DNA from: Pleurobrachia bachei
Lineage: Eukaryota > Ctenophora > Tentaculata > Cydippida > Pleurobrachiidae
Direction: 5' to 3'
Assembly (NCBI GenBank): GCA_000695325.1
Contig: AVPN01000130.1
Span: 59,938 to 88,951, forward strand
Length of the DNA stretch: 29,014 nt
Shown here: positions 21,601 through 29,014 of the stretch, piece after piece
Layout: each line of letters opens with the position of its first letter
Position numbering within the stretch: the first letter of the stretch is position 1
Notes under the pieces: generated by a model
Databases searched by the model: none
What the model was told of the DNA's origin: nothing
The model's input: only the letters and a program-made list of their open reading frames with translations
Position numbers and translations under genes: made by a program

Positions 21601-24600
21601 TGTGATCTCACTCAGATTAGCCACAGAGTCAAACGTACAGATAACCTTGGCGGATTCGTGGGTGGGGTAGAACACATCTCCCTTATTGTCGAGAGACATT
21701 TCAGCTCCGTAGATCTGTGCCACTGATGCTTCTTTGTTGCCTGCTTCATCCTCGAAGAGACATGTCCATGTTTCGTCGGTTTTCGTTGTTACAGATAAGA
21801 TTTCCATCTTTGATTTCCATTCGTAGCCCTTTTCAACCGTTACGGGGAAAGGGAATGCCTGGACCTTACCGTCTGAAAGGGGGGAATATGTAAAATATTA
21901 AAATTAATTAATTTTCAATGTGTTAAATATAATAATAACTCCAAAATTAAGACTAATATTTGCAACTGTTTTAGCATGTTACCTTTCAACCATGTTACTG
22001 AAGTTGGTCTATCGGATGAACCCCACATGCACGTCAGGTGGAGAGCGTCCTCATTAACTCCATGAACCACAACCGATGGTAACTCCGCAGAGAATCCTGT
22101 GAATTACATAGGTGAGTATTAGTTAGATTTAACAGACAAAACTCATTCCTCGACCATTAGCTGGTTATGATTATAACAGCCAACTTTAATTAAAAGTATG
22201 CACAAGATTGGGTCTTGACAGGACGATAAAATCACAGCAGATTAGTGTGAAAGGAAAGAAGTTATATTCTGTACCTCGTCGGATAAGAGAAACCATATTT
22301 TCATGTTTGTACACCATCTCCTCCTTTTTAAAGTCCACAGAACACATCGCCTCCACACCCAAATATCCAATATCACTCAGATGCAGCAAAAGAGCATTAT
22401 CCGTCCCATTTGTGACGGATTCCAGGTGGTATGACCCCTTGGTAGGGTCAGTGTTTGTCAGAGGCTTCATACCCTTATCTGTCACGTAGTACCTGTGAAA
22501 ATAATAAATCTTGAAATATGGACATGATCATAAAGTCGGGACATTTTTGAGATTTTATTTTTTCATAATTTCGACTAAAATTTTTGAAAGCTCGATTTAA
22601 GGCATTTATTTTCATCTTAGATCCACAAAAATTCAGGAGCAGACATGAAAATGTTAAAACCTGACCGTTTGATAAGCAAAAACTTGATAACTCAACTGAT
22701 GTGGATCACAGAACAACATTTATAAAATCTCTGCTGGAGAGCATACAGTTTGAAATTTTGGTCGGTTGTTACATGTATTCGACAGAGAAACGTATAATAA
22801 ACTAGAGTAATCTTGGTTGAGTCGCGAACTGAGGTGGATTTTTCGGTAGCCAAACTTAAAAGTCAGTAAAATACGGTAAAATTCGCACTATAACCCAACT
22901 TTTAGCTTTCATAACGTCCTGAAGGGGTATCTCCTACCATATTGACCCATTTTACCTGTCGGAAGAGCCCCACATGCACGTCAGGTGGAGAGCGTCCTCA
23001 TTAACTCCATGAACCACAACCGATGGTAGCTCCGCAGAGAATCCTGTGAATTAAATAGGTGAGTATTAGTTAGATTTAACAGACAAAACTCATTCCCCGA
23101 CCATTAGCTGGTTATGATTATAACAGCCAACTTTAATTAAAAGTATGCACAAGATTGGGTCTTGACAGGACGATAAAATCACAGCAGATTAGTTTGAAAG
23201 GAAAGAAGTTATATTCTGTACCTCGTCGGATAAGAGAAACCATATTTTCATGTTTGTACACCATCTCCTCCTTTTTAAAGTCCACAGAACACATCGCCTC
23301 CACACCCAAATATCCAATATCACTCAGATGCAGCAAAAGAGCATTATCCGTCCCATTTGTGACGGATTCCAGGTGGTATGACCCCTTGGTAGGGTCAGTG
23401 TTTGTCAGAGGCTTCATACCCTTATCTGTCACGTAGTACCTGTGAAAATAATAAATCTTGAAATATGATTGAAGACACTGATAATTAATATAGTGTAGCA
23501 CTTAGCAGTGCAGAAACCGTTTAAGCTCTCGTCTTTACCAGACTCTTCCCGCCTCAAGTTGTGATTCTGTACGCTCAGCAACTTCAAAACCAACATTCCT
23601 TGACCTTGTTCTTACCCTCCGGAGAGGGGGACGAACGAGGCAACCCTAACCCCTTATAATGACGTACAAGCTAAAAGGGTTTGAAACATACCAGTTAATA
23701 TCTGCATTATCCTTGTTTCCATCCCACTTGCATGTTAGAGTAACATCATCAGTAACATAAGTCATATTACGGGGCATGTCCGTCATAACGGCATAGGTGA
23801 CCAGGAACTCTCGCGATACCGTCAAGTTGAAGTCAGCGATTGTATGGTACTCGCATTTCACTGAAAAAATAGGAGATATTGTTCCTTCATTTTATTTTAT
23901 TGAATCTTTGAATATTATTACGGGTTGCTTGAGAATTATACCAGGAATATATATTGTATTATACAATCGTGATATAATATATTATGTCCAATATTCGATC
24001 ACAATTGTGATCGCATCGAACATATTGTACACAATTTCTAAATGATGCAATTTCTAAGAGATATAATAACTCAACTAAACATCTATCGATTGGAGAAGGA
24101 GGAGAAGGAGAATCGTTGCTTGACGACAGACAGTCGACGCGATTAGTATGCAGAATATTGCCGTGTGAACAAAACAAGCAGAATGCAGTGCAGGGCATTC
24201 TAAATAATCGATCAAAATCTTGATATGACCTCATGTCTTTTTGGGCGGGTAAGTCATATTTTGACAGAGTTCGATAGATTATGTCATAACGATTTTAAAA
24301 TAACATTTAATTTTAAATTCGTAATTTATATGTACCTGCATTGATGTCCGACTTTGCGCTCATATCGTGGAAGGCAAGGGTGTCCCTCCTAACTGGTCCG
24401 TTCGCTGTATGGTTCATTCTGTCAGCATCCTCCACCAATACTCCATCAATATACCAATGCATGTTTGAGAGAGGTGGTCCATCGTATACACAGGTCGCTG
24501 TGACGCTCTCCCCCGTTGCCATGACCATGGGTGGGGGGACCAGGTTGAATCCAATCAGATCTGTCTCCATGGAAACGATCTTCTCCTCACCAACCCAGGA

Positions 24601-27600
24601 CTCGCAAGTGTAGTGGCCGATATGGCGGAAGGACATGGGTCCCAACTCCCAAAACAGCTGAATACGGTATTTATCGAGGTTCATGGTAAAATATCATCAC
24701 GAATAATCTCAGAGGCAATTTATGTGTCCGATAAAGACCGATTTCCCGGTAAATAGAGTTCCCACTGTATGTATTTCTCACCGTAGTATAAGAGTATTCT
24801 CCAGAGGTGAACTTTGCTCCGACTTTAGGGACAACATCATCTGTCTCCGTGTTGTTTATCTTGTACACCATAAAGGCACCAGGCTCGTTTACTAGCAGAC
24901 AAGTTATGACAACCTCATCTCCAATTAGAACAGCAATCGTGCTATCAGTGTCCGAGAATGCTGGAGAGTGGGGGGAATTGTTAAATATTTGATTGGATCC
25001 ATGTTATGCTGTCTTTCATGCTGTGGTGAATCGGGCTTGCATAAGCTCACACCGAAAGACTGGCCACTGAGAACACTTGGATGAAAGAATTCGAATGTAT
25101 TAAAAGTTCATGTCTTACTGTAAACAGAGAAGTCAACAGAGACATCAGCAACCGTCTGTCCATTGTCGTTCTTTCCAATGCACTTGTAAATTCCAGCGCT
25201 ATCCACGGTGATGTCACTAATTGTCCAGATGACGGTACTGTACTCTGCACCATTGTTATCTTCCTCGACCTGGCCTTCAGTCTAACACGGGGAGATAGGA
25301 CATTTATACTAGCTATGTTAACTTGGATTTTGGCACAATGTAAAAAAGTACTGTAGTAATAGTTTAATGGCTAGTCCTACGATGAAAAAAAAACTAACTA
25401 CAAACAAACCCTAACTAAATCAACAGGTGTTTTTGCCCAATTAAAAGTGTCTTCACTTACCAGAGTGAGAGATTTCTCCTCTAGTTGTGTCCCCTTAAAG
25501 AAGAACTCCATAGTTGCAGACTCAGAATTCAGGGTATAACAAGTGATATTGAACTCCTCACCAACACCCTTAGCAAGCTCGTAGGACACCTCTCGTTTAC
25601 CAATCACGGAAACCTTGATCGGCTCGGACTCGAGTTTTAGGGAGTTTCCTACTTTAACGTGAAGTCGATATGTTCCCGAGTTGGCCAGTTGAACGTCGGT
25701 GATGACAAATGTGGTTGAGACGGCGTAGGTGTCTTTGTTGTAGGCAACATCACCTTCAATATCTGTGGGGGAGGATTTTAGCTGGTCACTCCATAGTCAA
25801 ATGTAAAAAGTACGGTTAAAACATATTGTACACAATTTCTAAATGATGCAATTTCTAAGAGATATAATAACTCAACTAAATATCTATCGATTGGAGAAGG
25901 AGGGGAAGGAGAATCGTTGCTTGACGACAGACAGTTGACGCGATTAGTATGCAGAATATTGCCGTGTGAACAAAACAAGCAGAATGCAGTGCAGGGCATT
26001 CTAAATAATCGATCAAAATCTTGATATGACCTCATGTCTTTTTGGGCGGGTAAGTCATATTTTGACAGAGTTCGATAGATTATGTCATAACGATTTTAAA
26101 ATAACATTTAATTTTAAATTCGTAATTTATATGTACCTGCATTGATGTCCGACTTTGCGCTCATATCGTGGAAGGCAAGGGTGTCCCTCCTAACTGGTCC
26201 GTTCGCTGTATGGTTCATTCTGTCAGCATCCTCCACCAATACTCCATCAATATACCAATGCATGTTTGAGAGAGGTGGTCCATCGTATACACAGGTCGCT
26301 GTGACGCTCTCCCCCGTTGCCATGACCATGGGTGGGGGGACCAGGTTGAATCCAATCAGATCTGTCTCCATGGAAACGATCTTCTCCTCACCAACCCAGG
26401 ACTCGCAAGTGTAGTGGCCGATATGGCGGAAGGACATGGGTCCCAACTCCCAAAACAGCTGAATACGGTATTTATCGAGGTTCATGGTAAAATATCATCA
26501 CGAATAATCTCAGAGGCAATTTATGTGTCCGATAAAGACCGATTTCCCGGTAAATAGAGTTCCCACTGTATGTATTTCTCACCGTAGTATAAGAGTATTC
26601 TCCAGAGGTGAACTTTGCTCCGACTTTAGGGACAACATCATCTGTCTCCGTGTTGTTTATCTTGTACACCATAAAGGCACCAGGCTCGTTTACTAGCAGA
26701 CAAGTTATGACAACCTCATCTCCAATTAGAACAGCAATCGTGCTATCAGTGTCCGAGAATGCTGGAGAGTGGGGGGAATTGTTAAATATTTGATTGGATC
26801 CATGTTATGCTGTCTTTCATGCTGTGGTGAATCGGGCTTGCATAAGCTCACACCGAAAGACTGGCCACTGAGAACACTTGGATGAAAGAATTCGAATGTA
26901 TTAAAAGTTCATGTCTTACTGTAAACAGAGAAGTCAACAGAGACATCAGCAACCGTCTGTCCATTGTCGTTCTTTCCAATGCACTTGTAAATTCCAGCGC
27001 TATCCACGGTGATGTCACTAATTGTCCAGATGACGGTACTGTACTCTGCACCATTGTTATCTTCTTCGACCTGGCCTTCAGTCTAACACGGGGAGATAGG
27101 ACATTTATACTAGCTATGTTAACTTGGATTTTGGCACAATGTAAAAAAGTACTGTAGTAATAGTTTAATGGCTAGTCCTACGATGAAAAAAAAACTAACT
27201 ACAAACAAACCCTAACTAAATCAACAGGTGTTTTTGCCCAATTAAAAGTGTCTTCACTTACCAGAGTGAGAGATTTCTCCTCTAGTTGTGTCCCCTTAAA
27301 GAAGAACTCCATAGTTGCAGACTCAGAATTCAGGGTATAACAAGTGATATTGAACTCCTCACCAACACCCTTAGCAAGCTCGTAGGACACCTCTCGTTTA
27401 CCAATCACGGAAACCTTGATCGGCTCGGACTCGAGTTTTAGGGAGTTTCCTACTTTAACGTGAAGTCGATATGTTCCCGAGTTGGCCAGTTGAACGTCGG
27501 TGATGACAAATGTGGTTGAGACGGCGTAGGTGTCTTTGTTGTAGGCAACATCACCTTCAATATCTGTGGGGGAGGATTTTAGCTGGTCACTCCATAGTCA

Positions 27601-28461
27601 AATGTAAAAAGTACGGTTAAATTAATTTTCAACTTATCATCTTCTCTGATCAGCTAGCTATGAACTCCATAACCCACCTATAACATCGTCAGTAGGATCT
27701 TTCTCGTGAACATATCGCATCTCAGTTGCCTTGGAAACATCAATGGTTGAATAGAACATGTTGATAACTGTGAACGTTTCACCCACACTTGTGTAGTAGT
27801 TCCCATTGGATAGGCCCTCTGCCTTTATCTCCGGTTGAGCTACGAGAGAAGAGTTATGGGTATGAGATAACATAAAATCAGGAACATTTGCAGAAACAAA
27901 TTGAGACTTCTTTTTTTGCCTCCAGACAGATGTAATAAACATTTTACGTACTGTAAATGTCAAGTTCTCCACTCAGGGTGAAAACCTCCTTTTGTCCAAA
28001 GGCATCGCTCGTGCACCCGTAGGTTCCCGCCTGTTTTAGGCTCGTAATCTTGATAGACACATCGTATCTACAAAGCAGGAATAATCAGTTTGTCAATAGA
28101 AAGGATAACGCCCAGAAACATGTTACATGCTACAATATTCGCTAGTCCGTGGCTGAAAAGTGAGATTCATGCACTTATAGGTGGGGCGCATCATACACCT
28201 ACTAAAAAGTTACTCAGCCCAAAAAATACGTTCGCGTTTGGAGCCGTGACATTGCCACCACAGACGGAATATCCTACCTGTTTACAGCGAAACCATTCAG
28301 AATAAAGTTCTCCTTGACTTCAGCAGAGTACTGGCCCTCATTCAGTTCAGTATCACCCATGGTGACGGTAATGTTCTCGCCCTCCACTGCATAGCATTGG
28401 AACTCAAGTACACTGTCCTTCTGGATGTAGTTAGACTCCTTGAACGCGAAATCAGTAGGAT
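15290..28461 (-). CDS. Whole gene model: multi-Ig, sushi, single-pass membrane receptor (5' partial, frame-broken)
   Basis: Gene-level entry joining the 17 exons listed separately. All predicted donors are GT and acceptors AG, and every neighbouring pair has compatible phase, giving 2093 codons from 28461 to a stop at 18790. If one copy of the 1055-bp repeat in the last exon is counted once, the frame runs 2908 codons to the stop at 15290. Order: Ig-like domains (more than 20 counting duplicates), CCP-like domain, novel Cys-rich domain, RKKR site, Ser/Thr stalk, transmembrane helix, short tail. No start codon or signal peptide is visible, so the 5' end is outside the window. The architecture suggests a cell-surface adhesion or recognition receptor; I recognise no specific orthologue. 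Intron positions are inferred by reading splice sites and Ig folds, without transcript support. Confidence 0.8.
17766..19875. repeat. 1055-bp exact tandem duplication inside the terminal exon
   Basis: Copies 17766-18820 and 18821-19875 are directly adjacent with no spacer. I counted about 11 differences, all in the part 18460-18820 versus 19515-19875; the rest read identical. The length is 2 modulo 3, so the second copy is in another frame and the first-read copy meets a stop. It spans the end of one Ig domain, two whole domains and the start of another. Confidence 0.95.
18790..21872 (-). CDS. Terminal exon, 5' part: about ten Ig-like domains, ending at an early stop
   Basis: Acceptor CCCCCCTTTCAG ends at 21873. 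The frame runs 2 nt + 1026 codons to a stop at 18790. Numbered from the Met at 21807, Ig-like units are at about 1-34 (end of exon 16's domain), 35-128, 129-233, 234-352, 353-449, 450-549 (no Cys), 550-643, 644-745 (B-strand Cys replaced), 746-858, 859-947 and 948-995 (cut short). Typical motifs include ITWQKDG, DGKYTCEA, DGGDYTCK, DVGIYQCEF, DTGKYVC and DSGDYKC. The last ten residues (LHSRPVEIPL) come from the wrong frame after the 1055-bp repeat junction at 18820/18821. As assembled, the product would be secreted without an anchor. Confidence 0.85.
21983..22096 (-). CDS. Exon 16: first half of an Ig-like domain
   Basis: Acceptor TTCACAG above 22096, donor GTAACA below 21983; 2 + 37 codons + 1 nt. 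It contains the B-strand Cys (LHLTCMWGSS) and the C-strand Trp (SVTWLK). The leftover G joins AC of the terminal exon to give Asp, reading WLKDGK, a normal Ig C-C' turn. Confidence 0.8.
22275..22492 (-). CDS. Exon 15 (duplicate of exon 13)
   Basis: Same boundaries and phases as 23222-23439, with only single-base differences. Encodes YYVTDKGMKP to LIRRG with the F-strand Cys in VEAMCSVDF. The donor leaves one G that joins GA of exon 16 to make Gly. Confidence 0.75.
22956..23043 (-). CDS. Exon 14: shortened copy of exon 16 with an early donor
   Basis: Acceptor CAG above 23043, donor CAG-GTAAAA below 22956; 2 + 28 codons + 2 nt. It encodes FSAELPSVVV... to HLTCMWGSSD, then a split codon that becomes Arg on joining exon 15. 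Compared with exon 16 it ends nine codons early, losing the core Trp segment TSVTWLK. Downstream bases still weakly resemble that segment but contain an in-frame TAA, so the donor may be newly formed. Phase matches exon 15, but whether it is really spliced this way is uncertain. Confidence 0.55.
23222..23439 (-). CDS. Exon 13 (duplicate of exon 15): middle and end of an Ig
   Basis: Acceptor ATTTTCACAG above 23439, donor GTACAG below 23222; 1 + 72 codons + 1 nt. It encodes YYVTDKGMKP..., an E-F region LLLHLSDIGYLGVEAMCS with the F-strand Cys, and ends at LIRRG. It is part of a 512-bp repeat whose other copy is 22009-22520. Confidence 0.75.
23692..23860 (-). CDS. Exon 12: end of one Ig and start of the next
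   Basis: Acceptor TTTTTTCAG above 23860, donor GTATGT below 23692; 2 + 55 codons + 2 nt. It begins with the F-strand Cys (KCEYHTIADFNLTVS), then a new domain with DDVTLTCKWDG. The last two bases (TG) join the first G of exon 13 to make the Ig core tryptophan (INW-YYVTDKG), which strongly supports the junction. Confidence 0.75.
24336..24657 (-). CDS. Exon 11 (duplicate B of exon 7)
   Basis: Copy of 26137-26458. Here the final Ig half (TATCVYDG, MHWYIDG) is followed by exon 12, which gives the expected F-strand Cys: the G left at the donor plus TG makes Val, then KCEYHT. This is therefore the natural exon partner, and the arrangement in the other copy is the derived one. Confidence 0.75.
24782..24960 (-). 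CDS. Exon 10 (duplicate B of exon 6)
   Basis: Copy of 26583-26761 (Ig first half, VVITCLLVNE) with the same boundaries and phase. Confidence 0.7.
25119..25281 (-). CDS. Exon 9 (duplicate B of exon 5)
   Basis: Copy of 26920-27082 with the same AG acceptor and GTAAGA donor. One difference is visible near its 5' end (tcctcg here, tcttcg in the other copy, on the + strand). It encodes the DSAGIYKCIG half-domain. Confidence 0.7.
25461..25762 (-). CDS. Exon 8 (duplicate B of exon 4)
   Basis: Near-identical copy of 27262-27563, with the same splice sites and phases. Entering with phase 1 from exon 7, it creates a Gly/Asp split codon and keeps the frame open. It supplies NSGTYRLHV and the start of the FNITCYTLNSES domain again. 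Confidence 0.7.
26137..26458 (-). CDS. Exon 7 (duplicate A): end of one Ig and start of the next
   Basis: Acceptor GTATTCAG above 26458, donor GTACAT below 26137; 107 codons + 1 nt. It completes a domain (HIGHYTCESWVGEEK) and starts another with Cys in SVTATCVYDG and the C-strand Trp in NMHWYIDG. It stops before the F-strand Cys. In this copy the next exon downstream is the duplicate of exon 4, so the domain it starts is completed by an unusual partner. A start ATG at 26485 in the same frame is more likely intronic. Confidence 0.75.
26583..26761 (-). CDS. Exon 6 (duplicate A): first half of an Ig-like domain
   Basis: Acceptor CCCACTCTCCAG above 26761, donor GTGAGA below 26583; 2 + 59 codons, phase 0. 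B-strand Cys in DEVVITCLLVNE; the exon ends at GEYSYTT in the D-E strand region. An N-glycosylation sequon (NNTE) is present. The twin copy is 24782-24960. Confidence 0.75.
26920..27082 (-). CDS. Exon 5 (duplicate A): second half of an Ig-like domain
   Basis: Acceptor CCCCGTGTTAG above 27082, donor GTAAGA below 26920; 54 codons + 1 nt. It contains the E-F segment ISDITVDSAGIYKCIG, a near-textbook D-x-A-G-x-Y-x-C motif, and the G strand VADVSVDFSVY. The acceptor has a weak pyrimidine tract, but phase and domain continuity support it. Confidence 0.75.
27262..27563 (-). CDS. Exon 4 (duplicate A): end of Cys-less Ig plus start of next Ig
   Basis: Acceptor CCCCCACAG above 27563, donor GTAAGTG below 27262; 2 + 100 codons, ending in phase 0. 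It completes the Cys-less domain (F-strand region NSGTYRLHV) and begins another Ig domain with its B-strand Cys in EEFNITCYTLNSES. It is the first exon of a 1801-bp tandemly duplicated four-exon block; its twin is 25461-25762. Confidence 0.75.
27678..27839 (-). CDS. Exon 3: first half of a cysteine-less Ig-like domain
   Basis: Acceptor CTCGTAG above 27839, donor GTGGGT below 27678; 2 + 53 codons + 1 nt. It encodes QPEIKAEG... with an Ig-like B strand, ETFTVINMF, in which the usual Cys is absent. The exon ends with phase 1 after DPTDDVI. The partner half in the next exon also lacks its F-strand Cys, so the disulfide appears to be lost as a pair. Confidence 0.7.
27952..28067 (-). CDS. Exon 2: second half of the first Ig-like domain
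   Basis: Acceptor TTTGTAG above 28067, donor GTACGT below 27952; 1 + 38 codons + 1 nt. It contains the typical Ig F-strand motif (AGTYGCTSDAFG: Tyr-x-Cys, preceded by Ala-Gly) and the G strand ending near ELDIY. It completes the domain begun in the previous exon, with a phase-2 intron between them. Confidence 0.75.
28278..28461 (-). CDS. Exon 1 in window: first half of an Ig-like domain
   Basis: Acceptor TTTTTCAG ends just above 28461 and donor GTAGG follows 28278. The exon carries 2 + 60 codons + 2 nt. It encodes the N-terminal half of an Ig-like domain: the B-strand cysteine lies in VLEFQCYAVEGE, and the exon stops after GFAVN with a split Arg codon completed by the next exon. The incoming phase requires an upstream exon that is not visible in the window. 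There is a potential N-glycosylation site (NIT). Confidence 0.75.
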
Positions 28462-29014
28462 CTGAAAAACAGTGGCGTTAAAAACAACAAATTAATGGAC
28501 CTGGAAACATTTAGGCTGACAGAGACCAGAGTGACAAGTAACACTGACTCGATGGCCGGATGACCCGTCCTGAGTACACTAACAGTTCACGGCGTGCCTG
28601 GTGAACTTTTAACACGACCTAGCATGCCGACAGAAACCACCACTTGTACGTGGTACCTGAGGGTCTACAGAATGGTGCTACGGTGCGGGAAAAAAGAGTT
28701 TATGCCATAAAATCGATTTTTTCACGTTTTAGTGAATTAGGCCGAAATTTGGCGTACAAAATGTGGTCCAGGAAAATCCATAATGACTTGTCATATGAAT
28801 TAGTGTACCCCGACCTATTTTTGCACGTAGAATTGATTGCCGTTGAAGTCGAATCTCTAAAATGACAGAGAAACGGTCAAAATATGAATTTTTGCCATTT
28901 TTTGGAGGTTTTTAGCCCTTAAACCATTGAAAACGTTGAGATAGGAAGCACTAGTGCCAATCGTTAAAATGGGCGATTTTCTACCGGGAACCAAACTTTC
29001 ATGTATATCCGATG
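28462..29014. other. Probable intron or 5' region, nothing recognised
   Basis: Upstream of the first visible exon. I see no exon with a good acceptor/donor pair and Ig-like translation, and no signal peptide. A 73-codon plus-strand ORF at 28644-28865 has no recognisable feature. Confidence 0.5.

Larger units (their letters stand above)
22009..23467. repeat. 512-bp direct repeat carrying two Ig exons
   Basis: Copies 22009-22520 and 22956-23467 (offset 947), separated by 435 bp of unrelated intron sequence (22521-22955). They carry exons 16/15 and 14/13. Similarity falls sharply at the exon 14 donor. The last few codons before it differ at third positions while the rest is almost identical. 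Confidence 0.9.
24020..27621. repeat. 1801-bp tandem duplication of a four-exon Ig block
   Basis: Copies 24020-25820 and 25821-27621, with very few substitutions. Both breakpoints are intronic, and the block (exons 4-7 / 8-11) enters and leaves in phase 1, so the frame survives. An 18-bp palindrome (23996-24013) sits a few bases outside the low-coordinate breakpoint. Confidence 0.95.

Noticed and set aside
23959-24234. 91-codon minus-strand ORF and its copy at 25778-26035
   Set aside because: Lies in an intron between two well-supported Ig exons, with no Ig-like features; it is repeated only because the intron is.

Overview
The window is animal nuclear DNA. It carries most of one large gene on the minus strand with 17 predicted coding exons joined by GT-AG introns, many immunoglobulin (Ig)-like domains, a sushi/CCP-like domain and a single-pass membrane anchor. 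Bases are AT-rich outside exons, with many CT/GA microsatellites. No family signature seen here fixes the phylum; an invertebrate, possibly an early-branching one, is my inference only.

Layout: positions 1-15170 hold no gene I can identify. They contain homopurine/homopyrimidine microsatellites, palindromes, one MITE-like inverted-repeat insertion, TATA-like sites, and three large near-identical tandem duplications (3694-5766, 6251-9792, 9586-about 12870). Positions 15175-28461 hold the Ig gene, read from high to low coordinates: 16 short exons (28461 down to 21983), then one very large terminal exon (21872 down to 15290) and a poly(A) signal at 15175-15180. The gene's 5' end (signal peptide, promoter) lies beyond 28461 and is not recognisable in the window. 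Positions 28462-29014 look like intron.

The predicted exons join with compatible phases and an unbroken frame from 28461 into the terminal exon. The product is extracellular Ig-like repeats, then a CCP-like module, an unrecognised six-cysteine domain, an RKKR furin-type site, a Ser/Thr-rich stalk, a transmembrane helix and a 28-residue tail ending in a YNLF sorting-type motif. This is the architecture of a cell-surface adhesion or recognition receptor.

The most striking feature is that six segments of about 0.5-1.8 kb occur exactly twice, nearly identical. Three of them are inside the gene. One (1055 bp, 17766-19875) lies in the terminal exon, is not a multiple of three, and introduces a frameshift and stop. 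Counting only one copy restores one open frame of 2908 codons through the membrane anchor. Either the assembly has placed two haplotypes side by side, or this locus really is rearranging its Ig modules in tandem. Read depth and spanning long reads would decide.
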